A stretch of 64,000 bases of DNA from Shewanella acanthi (GCF_019457475.1 NZ_CP080413.1:1240001-1304000), one strand, 5' to 3'; counted from the first letter of the stretch, positions 28,102 to 37,496 are shown. Made by a program: numbers and translations. The notes: a model not told the origin generated them from the sequence alone.

Positions 28102-28881
28102 ATGAAGTTGAAATGGATAGGGTCTGTTTTAGGATTGGTGTTACTGCCACAGGCTCATGCTGCTGAGGAGGCTAATGCTACGGCGACAGCAGAGCAACCA
28201 GCGGTCATAATCAGCTATGATGATCCTAGAGATCCCTTCGAAGGTTTTAACCGAGCGATGTGGGATTTCAATTATTTATACTTAGATAAATATATCTATC
28301 GCCCCGTTGCCCATGGTTACAACGATTACTTACCCATGCCGGCTAAAACTGGTATAAACAATTTCATACAAAATTTAGAAGAACCAAGTAGCTTAGTAAA
28401 CAATGTTTTACAAGGTAAATGGGGATGGGCTGCTAACGCGGGTGGACGTTTCACTGTAAATACTACTATCGGGATTTTAGGTGTGATTGATGTCGCCGAT
28501 ATGATGGGAATGCCCCGTAAGCAGGACGCATTTAATGAGGTATTAGGTTACTATGGTGTACCAAATGGGCCTTATTTCATGGCACCATTTGCAGGTCCAT
28601 ATGTTGTTCGTGAACTCGCAACAGATTGGGTAGATGGTCTATACTTCCCCCTATCTGAGCTAACTATTTGGCAATCCATTGTTAAATGGGGTTTAAAAAG
28701 CCTACACAGCCGTGCATCGGCGATTGACCAGGAAAGGCTTGTTGATAATGCACTCGACCCATACACTTTTGTGAAAGATGCGTACATTCAGCATATGGAC
28801 TACAAGGTCTATGATGGCAATGTTCCTCAAAAACAAGAAGATGATGAGTTACTCGATCAGTATATGCAGGAACTTGAGTAA
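28102..28881 (+). CDS. mlaA: MlaA (VacJ) outer-membrane lipid asymmetry protein, without lipobox
   Basis: MlaA removes misplaced phospholipids from the outer leaflet of the outer membrane and hands them to the MlaC shuttle. 259 aa with the family motif DPFEGFNRAMWDFN (about residues 43-56) and GYYGVPNGPYFMAPFAGPY. The signal peptide ends LPQAHA and is cut by signal peptidase I: no cysteine is present near the cleavage point, whereas the E. coli protein is a lipoprotein. Single gene with GAGAG upstream. Confidence 0.93.
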   Translation: MKLKWIGSVLGLVLLPQAHAAEEANATATAEQPAVIISYDDPRDPFEGFNRAMWDFNYLYLDKYIYRPVAHGYNDYLPMPAKTGINNFIQNLEEPSSLVNNVLQGKWGWAANAGGRFTVNTTIGILGVIDVADMMGMPRKQDAFNEVLGYYGVPNGPYFMAPFAGPYVVRELATDWVDGLYFPLSELTIWQSIVKWGLKSLHSRASAIDQERLVDNALDPYTFVKDAYIQHMDYKVYDGNVPQKQEDDELLDQYMQELE

Positions 28882-29000
28882 GCCTTTGCGTGGTAATTGG
28901 CTGTGAGTCGTTACTTTGCAGCCAAGCCCTTGCCCTATTGATTGTTTCTTCCGAAGTGATGGATGAGTTGCAGTTGCAATGAATTTATTCGGGAATCTTT

Positions 29001-30107
29001 ATGGCGTTAAATGATGTTTCAATTCTTTGGGTTGAAGATGACCCTGTATTTAGGCAAATTGTTGCCACATTTTTAAGTGGTAGAGGTGCCGAAGTTGTTC
29101 AAGCCAGCGATGGAGAGCAAGGCCTTAACATCTTTAAACAACACCGTTTCGATATCATTCTTGCTGATTTAAGTATGCCAAAACTCGGTGGCTTGGATAT
29201 GCTCAAAGAAATGAGCAAATTAGAGCCACTGGTCCCTTCAATAGTAATCTCTGGCAATAATGTGATGGCCGATGTCGTTGAGGCGCTTCGAGTTGGAGCT
29301 TGTGATTACTTAGTTAAACCTGTCCCAGATCTTTATATCATCGAGCAGGCCATTAAGCAGGGGTTACAACGTAACCATGATCAGGACGTTAGCCAAGCAG
29401 ACTTTGATGCATTATCTCACCAAGAACTGAGCGATAATCTCATCTTACTAGAGCAAAGTGTTGAAGCCGCTAAGCAAGTACAACAGCAACTTTTTCCTGC
29501 ATCCAATATTAGTTATCCAACTGCCAAGGTCGATTATAGTCTGTTCAAAAATAACGATATTAGTAGCTATTTTATCGACTCGACTATGATTGGCAGCGAT
29601 CACCTTATTATGTATATGGCGCACCTTTATCCAGAGGATAATCGTGCGGCGTTTGCCTGTGTTCTATTACGTAGCTTTGTGAATCAAAAGCTTAAGAGTT
29701 TTCGAAGTGGTCAAAGCAATACCATTATTGAACCATTCAATATGCTTTGTTATTTGAATGAGCGTTTGAGTAAATCGGGCCTCGATATTAGAGTAGATAT
29801 TATTTATGTCGCTGTTGAACTAACAAAGTACCGTGCGGCGATAGCTCAGTCAGGCCAAGGTCTTCGATGTTATTTACGTAATGAACAAGGATTAAGTCCA
29901 CTGGCATTGGCAGAAAGTTTACAAATGGGGATAGTAGGATGGGGGACGCCGAGTACTCAATTTCGCACATTATTACCCAACGAGAAATTATGTATCGCCA
30001 CAAGTGTGCCTGAGCATAGACAATATTTGCTTGAAGACAACTTTAAAGGACTGGTCTATGACGCTAGCATTGCCGCAGGTGGATTTATGCAGCTAAGCCT
30101 CTCATAG
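29001..30107 (+). CDS. RssB-like response regulator with degenerate PP2C domain
   Basis: 368 aa: receiver domain (residues 1-125, acidic DD at 13-14, phosphoacceptor Asp56 in LADLSMPK, Lys in LVKPV), a helical linker (residues 145-170, EAAKQVQQQLFPA as in SpoIIE-type regulators) and a PP2C/SpoIIE-like domain in which the usual metal-binding Asp motifs are not recognisable (SSYFIDSTMIGSDHLI). This layout matches RssB, the adaptor that delivers RpoS to ClpXP. So an RpoS adaptor is the best guess; a pseudo-phosphatase acting in partner switching is the alternative. Confidence 0.75.
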   Translation: MALNDVSILWVEDDPVFRQIVATFLSGRGAEVVQASDGEQGLNIFKQHRFDIILADLSMPKLGGLDMLKEMSKLEPLVPSIVISGNNVMADVVEALRVGACDYLVKPVPDLYIIEQAIKQGLQRNHDQDVSQADFDALSHQELSDNLILLEQSVEAAKQVQQQLFPASNISYPTAKVDYSLFKNNDISSYFIDSTMIGSDHLIMYMAHLYPEDNRAAFACVLLRSFVNQKLKSFRSGQSNTIIEPFNMLCYLNERLSKSGLDIRVDIIYVAVELTKYRAAIAQSGQGLRCYLRNEQGLSPLALAESLQMGIVGWGTPSTQFRTLLPNEKLCIATSVPEHRQYLLEDNFKGLVYDASIAAGGFMQLSLS

Positions 30108-30159
30108 TGCTTTCGTTGTTGATATCCAGCTAACTAATTCTTTGCTGCAGCTAGAAACA

Positions 30160-30193
30160 AAAACGCCCCGTTGCATATGTAACGGGGCGTTTT
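30160..30193. terminator. Bidirectional intrinsic terminator
   Basis: AAAACGCCCCGTT-GCATATGT-AACGGGGCGTTTT: a perfect 13-bp stem with A and T runs on both sides, placed between the converging regulator (+) and peptide transporter (-) genes. It can serve both. Confidence 0.93.
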
Positions 30194-30214
30194 ATTATCA
30201 AAATTTAATGAAGA

Positions 30215-31684
30215 TTAACGCTTAATCGCTTCATGCTCGCCAGTAACAGCAATTTCATCTTCTAAGGCTTCAGCTTCTGAATCATGCTTGCTTTCAGCGC
30301 CGTGCATCCAGTCAACTAGCTTGTCTGCCATGAAGAACAGGATCACACCAGAAATGGCAGCAGTGATGGCAATACCAGAGAAAATGGCCATCGCATTGGC
30401 AAGTTGCTCTTCTTTCTCACCACCGTGACCGATGAACGAACCAACCACACCACCGATTTTGTTTGCCGCTGCAACGAATAGGAACCATGAACCCATCATT
30501 AATGAAGCAATACGTAATGGAGCCAGTTTTGTCACCATCGACAGACCGATTGGAGATAAGCACAGTTCGCCCATAGTGTGGAAGAAGTATGCACCTACTA
30601 ACCACCACATACTTGATTTAGCGCTAGCATCGCCACCCATTTCAACCACTGCGCCGATCATGAACAGGAAGCCAACGGCAAGTAGGACTAGACCAAGGGC
30701 AAATTTAACTGGTGAGTTGGGTTCATTCTTGCCTAAACGCACCCAAATTGAGGCTACAACTGGCGCGAAGATAACGATAAACATGGCGTTAAGGGATTGG
30801 AACCAAGTGGTTGGTACTTCCCAAGTGCCAATCATACGATCAGTAAAATCGTTGGTGAACAGGTTCATCAGACCGCCGGCTTGTTCGAAACCCGCCCAGA
30901 AGATGATAGTGAATAAACCCATTACCATGATGACTTTAATACGGTCACGCTCAACTTTGGTTAGTGGTTCTTTACGTACTTCACCTTTTTGAGCCGCTTT
31001 TTCACGTTCAAGTTTGGCTGCTGGTGTACGACCGATATCACCGAGTAATTTTTGCGCAAAGACGAGTTGGATAATAAGTGAGAGTATCATACCGATACCG
31101 GCACAAATAAAGCCTGCTTGGAAGTTACCATCGAATGCGGCAACGACAGATCCAACAATGATGCCCGATAAGAACGCACCAACGTTAATACCCATGTAGA
31201 AAATAGTGAAAGCACCATCACGGCGATGATCGCCTTCTTGGTAAAGGTCACCTACCATTGTCGAAATGTTCGGTTTAAACAGACCGTTACCTAAGATTAA
31301 TGTGCCTAAGCCTAAGTAGAACATCTCTGTTTCCATTCCAGGAACCCAAGCGTGTGGAGTACCAAGAATGAATTGACCTGCGGCCATTAACGTACCACCA
31401 ATCATAATGGCGCGACGCTGGCCTAAATAAGTATCTGCTAACCAGCCACCTAATAATGGTGTCAGGTAAACTAAACCCGTAAATGTGCCATAAAGTGAGA
31501 TTGCATCTGCTTGAGACCAGCCTAAGCCATGGCCACCTTCGCTTTGCACTCTATCTACAAGATACAGAACCAAAATGGCTCGCATCGCATAATAACTAAA
31601 ACGTTCCCAGAGTTCTGTTGTAAACAGCAGGAACAGACCTTTGGGATGACCAAGCATGGTTCCCTGTGGTTTTGCTACGCTCAT
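30215..31684 (-). CDS. POT-family proton-dependent di/tripeptide transporter
   Basis: Proton-driven oligopeptide uptake across the inner membrane (PTR2/DtpA/TppB group). 489 aa with 12-14 membrane helices and the proton-coupling ExxER motif (TTELWERFSYYAMRAILVLY) in helix 1, then GRL-type loop and FTIFYMGINVGAF. The C-terminus is acidic. Stands alone on the - strand. Substrate specificity cannot be set from sequence. Confidence 0.95.
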   Translation of the reverse strand: MSVAKPQGTMLGHPKGLFLLFTTELWERFSYYAMRAILVLYLVDRVQSEGGHGLGWSQADAISLYGTFTGLVYLTPLLGGWLADTYLGQRRAIMIGGTLMAAGQFILGTPHAWVPGMETEMFYLGLGTLILGNGLFKPNISTMVGDLYQEGDHRRDGAFTIFYMGINVGAFLSGIIVGSVVAAFDGNFQAGFICAGIGMILSLIIQLVFAQKLLGDIGRTPAAKLEREKAAQKGEVRKEPLTKVERDRIKVIMVMGLFTIIFWAGFEQAGGLMNLFTNDFTDRMIGTWEVPTTWFQSLNAMFIVIFAPVVASIWVRLGKNEPNSPVKFALGLVLLAVGFLFMIGAVVEMGGDASAKSSMWWLVGAYFFHTMGELCLSPIGLSMVTKLAPLRIASLMMGSWFLFVAAANKIGGVVGSFIGHGGEKEEQLANAMAIFSGIAITAAISGVILFFMADKLVDWMHGAESKHDSEAEALEDEIAVTGEHEAIKR

Positions 31685-32174
31685 GAAGTTTCCACCTTAA
31701 GTCGTGATTGCCCTGTGGCGCCCCTGATTACAGGATGATGTCACCACAGAAAATAGTTTTTTGCGCTTATATTGTCACTAAATCAATTCTGTTAATCGCT
31801 GAAATCACGATTTGATATAACGTATTGATATTTATTGTTTTAACATAAGGCAAAAGTTAATATTTTATAATAAAAGTTATATTTTAAGCGTTAAATGGGA
31901 TCTTTTCGCCAAAATCCAACCTTATATACCCTTGAAAAGCCATTAAAGTCAATTTTAGCGAATGAATTGGTGAGATAAACAGTATGGTGATAGGTTAATT
32001 GCTAAAAGGTCTTCGTTCAGTGGAAACCACTAATTTAATACTACCTTTACGGTCTGTTCAGTTACCGAGCAGAAGAGGAATTGTGGGAAAAAACTGCTTT
32101 CATCTTGTAGTTTTACTTTGCTATGATGCCAATTCGTGAATGGACGTCACTTAACATAGGGCAGTGAGAAGTAG
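31685..32174. other. 490-base intergenic region between transporter and rfaH
   Basis: It holds the divergent promoter zones of the peptide transporter and rfaH. The middle (about 31750-31900) is very AT rich. A small hairpin AGTGG-AAA-CCACT lies at 32019-32031 without a T tract. I see no supported gene or RNA. Confidence 0.6.
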
Positions 32175-32681
32175 ATGAAGGCGTGGTACCTTTTGTATTG
32201 CAAACCTCGAAGCGAGGCTAGGGCACAACAGAATTTAGCTCTTCAAAACTTAGAGACCTATCTACCTATGGTTTCAGAACAAAAATCTCAACGAGGGCAG
32301 AAACGGATCTGCCGTGTACCCTTATTTCCAAATTATTTGTTTATCAAATTCGACCCAAGTTTAACCAGCGTTAAACAGGTCAACTCTACCCGTGGTGTTA
32401 GTAGCCTAGTGAATTGTCGCGAACAAATGACGCCAATTGACGACAGTATTATCCACGCCATTCGCATGAAAGAACTAGCCCTCCCTGAGTCAGTTTTAGC
32501 AGAAAACGAAGCGCTCAAAACGGGGGAAAAAATCCGTTTTATCGATGGACCGTTTGTTGATTTAGAAGGTATTTTTCAAGAGAAATGCCCAAACAAGCGT
32601 TGCAGTATTTTATTTAATATTATGGGACAAGTTAAAAAAATGGATGTCCCAGAAGCCTCAGTGGTTAGGGCTGTGGCTTAA
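32175..32681 (+). CDS. rfaH: Transcription antiterminator RfaH
   Basis: RfaH is a NusG paralogue that is recruited at ops elements and lets RNA polymerase read through long polysaccharide operons. 168 aa: NusG-type N-terminal domain (MKAWYLLYCKPRSEARAQQN, then LETYLPMVSEQK, CRVPLFPNYLFIKFD) and a C-terminal KOW-like domain (GEKIRFIDGPFVDLEGIFQE). Shorter than NusG and lying just before a polysaccharide operon with a perfect ops site, so RfaH rather than NusG. Confidence 0.95.
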   Translation: MKAWYLLYCKPRSEARAQQNLALQNLETYLPMVSEQKSQRGQKRICRVPLFPNYLFIKFDPSLTSVKQVNSTRGVSSLVNCREQMTPIDDSIIHAIRMKELALPESVLAENEALKTGEKIRFIDGPFVDLEGIFQEKCPNKRCSILFNIMGQVKKMDVPEASVVRAVA

Positions 32682-33270
32682 TATCGTACGAGTTTACACA
32701 ACGACACCGTAATTAAGTCATTATTTACCTAACCTGAACAAGTTACTCATTCTGATTGACAATTTCGATTACTGTCAGCAGATTGGTCATTGCAGGTTAT
32801 AAAGTCTCATATAGCAGTATGTTGTTTGCCGATTAGGCTTTATCGAAAGTGAAAGACATGTATCAAAAGACTTGTAACACAAGACCTGTTGCACAAGATA
32901 ATAGATACGATGAATTCGCTTGCAACCTTAAGTTCAGTTTTTAACTGATATTGCGCGGTAATCTTTCGATAAGATATTGTAAATATTGCTGAAAAATAAG
33001 GATATTCGCGAGGCGAAGGGCAATTTAGAGGCCGCAATCTATGGGCGGTAGCGTGTCTAAAATGCAGGCTTTCATCACTTCCCCACATATCCAAATCAAA
33101 CCTAGTCAACTTTAAGTTTTGCTTAGTTGACGTTTTTCGTAAGGCCAAAGATATTTTGAATGTGCCAATTTGTGGCCGCTAAATGCTCATAAATAGCATT
33201 AATGCACTTATCTAACATTTTAACTATTTCATTGATTTTGTACTGTCATCGTTACCAGCGGAGATATCAG
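32682..33270 (+). promoter_or_regulatory. Promoter and long untranslated leader of the polysaccharide operon
   Basis: 589 bases without a supported gene, between rfaH and the wza-like gene. It must hold the operon promoter; TTGACA at 32756 is a possible -35 box but I find no good -10 at the right distance. The ops element lies at 33044-33055 in the downstream part. Confidence 0.6.
33044..33055 (+). promoter_or_regulatory. ops element (RfaH recruitment site)
   Basis: GGCGGTAGCGTG is the full ops core found in JUMPstart leaders. It lies about 215 bases before the first gene of the polysaccharide cluster and 360 bases after rfaH. RNA polymerase pauses there and loads RfaH. Confidence 0.93.
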
Positions 33271-36006
33271 GTGTTACAACAATTCAAAAAATTCATCCTC
33301 GTGGGTCTCTATTCCACATTGTTAATAGGTGCTCCGGCTACAGCCGTAACTCCATCTCCGCAGATGATTGAACAGTTCAAACAACTTCCCAAGTCAGAGC
33401 AGCAGCGTATTGCAAGGCAATACGGCATTGATCCGGCAATGATTTCTGGGCAGCAAACTCAAACGCAGGTAGACAATCCACAAGTCGTAAATGCTAGGGA
33501 TGTCGACACTGCTTTCTCCCAAGCTCAGCGACAAGAAAAAGCTGCGCTGGATTTTTCAACTGATATCGACAATCTCACTTTACGACGTTTTGGGTATGAA
33601 ATGTTCGCGGGTGAGCCGAGTACATTTGCGCCGGTATCGGATGTGCCAGTCCCTGGGGAGTACCTAGTAGGGCCTGGCGATAACATTAAAGTTCAGCTCT
33701 ATGGCAAAGAAAACAAAGAATACGATTTAGTAATTAATCGTGATGGTGTGATTCAATTCCCTGAACTTGGCCCAATCCCTGTTATGGGGCTAAGTTTTTC
33801 TGAATTAAGAGAAACGTTATCGCAGCGTATTGCACAGCAGATGATCGGTATCGAATCAAATATCACTATGGGCGAACTTCGCTCGATTCGTATTTTTGTC
33901 GCGGGTGATGCCTACAAACCTGGTTCTTATACTGTTTCTAGCCTTTCAACCATCACGCAAGCTTTGTTTGTCGCTGGCGGTGTTAATGAAATTGGCTCGC
34001 TACGTAATGTGCAGCTGAAACGCAATGGCAAACTTGTAGGCACACTTGACCTTTATGACTTATTACTCAAGGGCGATGCCTCTGGCGATTTACGTTTGCA
34101 TTCGGGTGATGTGGTCTTTATCCCTTCGGTTGGTGGTCTTGTCACTGTGTCTGGTGAAGTAAGACGTCCCGCGATTTATGAGCTAAGAAATGGCGAAACC
34201 ATGGCAGATGTGATTGCCATGGCTGCGGGGCTTAATCCAGGTGCATATCCAAAGAGTAGTTCAGTTGAACGTTACAACAGCAAAGCGCTTAAGGCGATTG
34301 TGAATGTTGACTTAACCACTGAACAGGGGAAATCGACCTTAGCGAAGGCTGGGGATGTGATCAGAGTGAAAAGTGCCTCTGAGCAATATGAAACCGCCGT
34401 AACACTCGTCGGTGCCGTTGTTCGCCCAGGTAAATATCAATGGTTTACTGGACAAACCATTAGCGACGTATTGCCCTCAATTTGGAGCGATCTGCGGATT
34501 TCCGCTGACTTGGAATATGGTTTAGTCGTTCGAGAATTAAATCAGTACGGTGATATTGAAGTTCGCCAATTCTCACCGGGTAAGGCCATTGGCTCTAAAG
34601 ACTCTGCGAATAACCTCGTCCTCAATCCGCGCGATAAAATTATCATCTTCAATTTTTCCGATGACGAACAGAGCCGTTATGAACTTAACAAGCTGGTTAA
34701 ACAGCGGGTTCAAAAGGTGACATCTTTAAATAGCGACAATCTACTGGGTGCGGATCTCTTCAAAACGGGTTTTGCCCAACTTGAAGATGTGAAACTGAGC
34801 AAGCGCTCGCAAATCGCGGGTGTGGTAGTCAATGATTCGGTGCAAAATGAGCAGGATTCCGTTGTTAAAGGTGTGGTCAATAAGATGTTGGCAAACCTTT
34901 TTGAAGACAACGAGCTACTGAAGTTAAGTGATCAGATGCGCCGTCAAGAGCTGTTATATCCGGTTATGGTCAGACTGAATAATCAAGGCCGTGCGGGTAA
35001 AGGGACTAAAATTGTCGCCATTGACGGTCAGGTCAAGTTACCTGGTGCATACCCATTAACAGTCGGTGCTCGAGTAAATGATTTGATCACCGCTGCCGGA
35101 GGATTAAAGGAAGGCGCCTATACCGTTAGAGCCGAATTAACTTCAACAGTCACAGACAATGTGGGTACCAATATTTCGCACCGTAACGTGGATTTGGATT
35201 TAGCATTGCAAGGAGACAGTACTGCTAATGCGCTGCTAGTTGAGCGAGATATTTTAACTGTGATGACCACGCCTGACTGGCAAGAAAGTAAAGTGGTTGA
35301 AATTCGCGGTGAGGTAAAGTTCCCTGGCCGCTACAATATTCGCCGGGGTGAAACCTTAAGTGAACTGATTACCCGTGTTGGTGGATTTACCGATTACGCT
35401 TATTTGCCATCGGCGGTATTTGTTCGTGAGTCTGTTCGCCAACAGGAACAAATCGAAATTAAAAAACTGGCAGACCAACTTCGCCGTGACATCGCAAGTC
35501 GCGGTGTGTCGAAGGATGGTACTACGGTTAATTATGCTGATGCACAGTTGATGCTGGCCGATCTTGAAAACATTAAGGCCGTAGGACGTCTGGTGGTGGA
35601 TTTACCTGCTATCTCCCTTGGTATTAAGCAAGCTGACTTGCAACTCGAAGATGACGATATTCTCTATGTCCCATCAACTAAACAAACCATTGCCGTAATG
35701 GGTGAGGTTCAGCATCCTGCGACTCACAGGTATAAAGAAGGCCTAACCATCGACCAGTACCTAGCCATGTCGGGTGGTTCACGAAAACGCGCTGATGACG
35801 ACCGTACCTATATCATCCAAGCGAATGGTTCCGTTTCTATGCCATCCCGTTCTAGCTGGTTTAACGATGGCGGCCAGTTGCAACCTGGCGATACTGTGAT
35901 TGTTCCACTCGATACCGAGTACAAGGATAACTTTACCCTTTGGTCGCAAGTGACAGGCATTATCTACAATACCGCAGTTGCCATTTCAGCGATTGCAGGT
36001 CTGTAA
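33271..36006 (+). CDS. Outer-membrane polysaccharide export protein, Wza family, multi-SLBB
   Basis: Forms an outer-membrane channel for polysaccharide export. About 911 aa, much longer than Wza (about 380 aa). Signal peptide (FKKFILVGLYSTLLIGAPAT), then an N-terminal helical region, the Poly_export domain (VPGEYLVGPGDNIKVQLYGK, about 130-230) and repeated SLBB domains (VFVAGDAYKPGSYTV, VSGEVRRPAIYEL, VDGQVKLPGAYPL-type, IRGEVKFPGRYNI, VMGEVQHPATHRY). No lipobox cysteine. GTG 33271 with GGAG upstream is preferred to ATG 33202, whose extra residues look non-coding. Confidence 0.9.
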   Translation: MLQQFKKFILVGLYSTLLIGAPATAVTPSPQMIEQFKQLPKSEQQRIARQYGIDPAMISGQQTQTQVDNPQVVNARDVDTAFSQAQRQEKAALDFSTDIDNLTLRRFGYEMFAGEPSTFAPVSDVPVPGEYLVGPGDNIKVQLYGKENKEYDLVINRDGVIQFPELGPIPVMGLSFSELRETLSQRIAQQMIGIESNITMGELRSIRIFVAGDAYKPGSYTVSSLSTITQALFVAGGVNEIGSLRNVQLKRNGKLVGTLDLYDLLLKGDASGDLRLHSGDVVFIPSVGGLVTVSGEVRRPAIYELRNGETMADVIAMAAGLNPGAYPKSSSVERYNSKALKAIVNVDLTTEQGKSTLAKAGDVIRVKSASEQYETAVTLVGAVVRPGKYQWFTGQTISDVLPSIWSDLRISADLEYGLVVRELNQYGDIEVRQFSPGKAIGSKDSANNLVLNPRDKIIIFNFSDDEQSRYELNKLVKQRVQKVTSLNSDNLLGADLFKTGFAQLEDVKLSKRSQIAGVVVNDSVQNEQDSVVKGVVNKMLANLFEDNELLKLSDQMRRQELLYPVMVRLNNQGRAGKGTKIVAIDGQVKLPGAYPLTVGARVNDLITAAGGLKEGAYTVRAELTSTVTDNVGTNISHRNVDLDLALQGDSTANALLVERDILTVMTTPDWQESKVVEIRGEVKFPGRYNIRRGETLSELITRVGGFTDYAYLPSAVFVRESVRQQEQIEIKKLADQLRRDIASRGVSKDGTTVNYADAQLMLADLENIKAVGRLVVDLPAISLGIKQADLQLEDDDILYVPSTKQTIAVMGEVQHPATHRYKEGLTIDQYLAMSGGSRKRADDDRTYIIQANGSVSMPSRSSWFNDGGQLQPGDTVIVPLDTEYKDNFTLWSQVTGIIYNTAVAISAIAGL

Positions 36007-36070
36007 GAAGAAGGTGCTAGACCCTAGACTTTTGAACATAGAACCTATTTTTGCTTTTTAAAGGACTTTT

Positions 36071-36457
36071 ATGCGATTCGAACAATTGGACGTTTGGAAA
36101 CGAGCCTGTCGGCTTTCCTGTGATGTTTATAAGGAACTTAAAAATTGCCGCGATTATGGACTCAAAGACCAAATGACCCGAGCAGCCGTTTCGATTCCTT
36201 CGAATATCGCAGAGGGGGAGGAACGTGAGTCAGATGCCGAATCAGCAAGATTTCTTTATTTTGCTAAGGGGTCATCTGGGGAACTGATAACTCAGATATA
36301 TATCGCGATAGAAATTGGCGTAATAGACAAACAACATGGAATGACTCTTATCAAAGAGACTAAAGAAATTGCAGCAATGATTGCTTCTTTGATCAAGATA
36401 AGAAAAGGTAGTGTCCGAGAAGAGTTAGCAGAATATAAAATAGAACCTAGAACCTAG
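36071..36457 (+). CDS. Four-helix-bundle protein (23S rRNA intervening-sequence protein family)
   Basis: 128 aa: MRFEQLDVWKRACRLSCDVY, then MTRAAVSIPSNIAEGEERES and FLYFAKGSSGELITQIYIAI are the hallmark pieces of the S23/IVP four-helix-bundle family, first known from insertions in 23S rRNA and related in fold to the Avd accessory protein of diversity-generating retroelements. No enzymatic role is established. It splits wza from wzz, and its last codons (IEPRT) are made by a heptamer repeat that continues downstream, so it looks inserted rather than part of the polysaccharide pathway. Confidence 0.9.
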   Translation: MRFEQLDVWKRACRLSCDVYKELKNCRDYGLKDQMTRAAVSIPSNIAEGEERESDAESARFLYFAKGSSGELITQIYIAIEIGVIDKQHGMTLIKETKEIAAMIASLIKIRKGSVREELAEYKIEPRT

Positions 36458-36525
36458 AACCTAGAACCTTCTTTAAACATCTTTAAGCTTTCCTAGGACC
36501 TAGCACCTAGGGCCTAGAACCTAAA
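36443..36525 (+). repeat. Degenerate heptamer repeat tract after the four-helix-bundle gene
   Basis: Four tandem copies of GAACCTA (last GAACCTT) at 36443-36470, then a 20-base unique piece, then five looser copies of the same heptamer (CCTAGGA, CCTAGCA, CCTAGGG, CCTAGAA, CCTAAAA) at 36492-36525, ending two bases before the wzz start. Related bits (CTAGACCCTAGAC, GAACCTA) also occur upstream of the gene at 36018-36050. The tract occupies the position where the wzz ribosome site should be. Confidence 0.85.
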
Positions 36526-36527
36526 AA

Positions 36528-37496
36528 ATGAATACACAAATTACAAACAATCCAAACACATACGAGTCTGACGCCAGATTTTCCCAAGTGCATGATAATG
36601 AAATCGATCTACGAGAGTTATTTTCCGTTTTATGGCAAGGAAAGTGGTTAATTATTTTAATAACTGCCCTATTTGCCATAGGTTCAGTCATATTTGCGGT
36701 AATGCAACCTAATATCTATAAGTCTGAAGTTCTGCTTGCACCTGCATCAGAGGAGCAAGCTGGAGGCTTAAGTGCGCTTGCATCCCAATTCGGTGGCCTT
36801 GCAAGTTTAGCAGGAGTTAATTTGGGGTCTAAAGGTGGCACTGATAAAACCCAATTAGCTATCGAGGTGTTAAAGTCTCGCCAATTTACCAGTGATTTTA
36901 TTCAAAAGCATAATATTCTTGCCGAACTAATGGCGGCAGAGAAATGGGACAGGGAAAATAATAAAATTATCTATGACCCAGAGTTATATAATGAGCCAAA
37001 TAATACTTGGGTACGTGAAGTTAAAGCACCATTAAAGCCTCAACCTTCAATGCAAGAAGCCTATAAAGAATTTTCCAAAATCATTGCTGTTAATTCTGCT
37101 AAAGATACTGGGATGGTAACTATTACTGTCGAGCATTTATCGCCAGTTATTGCACAGCAATGGACAACTTGGTTAGTCGAAGATATTAATAAAGTCATGA
37201 AGGAGCGAGATGTTGCAGAAGCAAACCGCAGTAGTGATTTTTTAAATAAGCAGATAGCTTTAACTAATGTCGCAGATATTAAAGCCATTCTTTATAAGCT
37301 AATTGAAGAGCAAGCAAAAACAATCATGTTCGCTGAAGTTAGAGATGAGTATGTTTTTAAAACTATTGATCCTGCATTTGTGCCAGAAGAAAAGGCAAAG
37401 CCTAAACGCGCTTTAATTTGTGCATTAGGGACAATGTTAGGTGGCATGCTAGGAATCATGTTTGTATTAGTAAGGCATTTTGTTCGTAAGGATTAA
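36528..37496 (+). CDS. wzz: Polysaccharide chain-length regulator Wzz
   Basis: Wzz sets the chain length of Wzy-made polysaccharide in the periplasm. 322 aa: N-terminal membrane helix (WLIILITALFAIGSVIFAVM, about 43-62), a periplasmic helical domain and a second membrane helix (ALICALGTMLGGMLGIMFVL) preceded by the usual Pro-rich PEEKAKPKR. There is no cytoplasmic kinase domain, so it is a Wzz- and not Wzc-type protein. No Shine-Dalgarno sequence is visible before ATG 36528 because of the heptamer tract. Confidence 0.92.
   Translation: MNTQITNNPNTYESDARFSQVHDNEIDLRELFSVLWQGKWLIILITALFAIGSVIFAVMQPNIYKSEVLLAPASEEQAGGLSALASQFGGLASLAGVNLGSKGGTDKTQLAIEVLKSRQFTSDFIQKHNILAELMAAEKWDRENNKIIYDPELYNEPNNTWVREVKAPLKPQPSMQEAYKEFSKIIAVNSAKDTGMVTITVEHLSPVIAQQWTTWLVEDINKVMKERDVAEANRSSDFLNKQIALTNVADIKAILYKLIEEQAKTIMFAEVRDEYVFKTIDPAFVPEEKAKPKRALICALGTMLGGMLGIMFVLVRHFVRKD

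Noticed and set aside
36071..36457. Four-helix-bundle gene as the Avd protein of a diversity-generating retroelement
   Set aside because: No reverse transcriptase and no template/variable repeat pair nearby.
36443..36525. Heptamer tract as a CRISPR array
   Set aside because: Units are 7 bases, tandem and degenerate, without spacers; no cas genes in the window.
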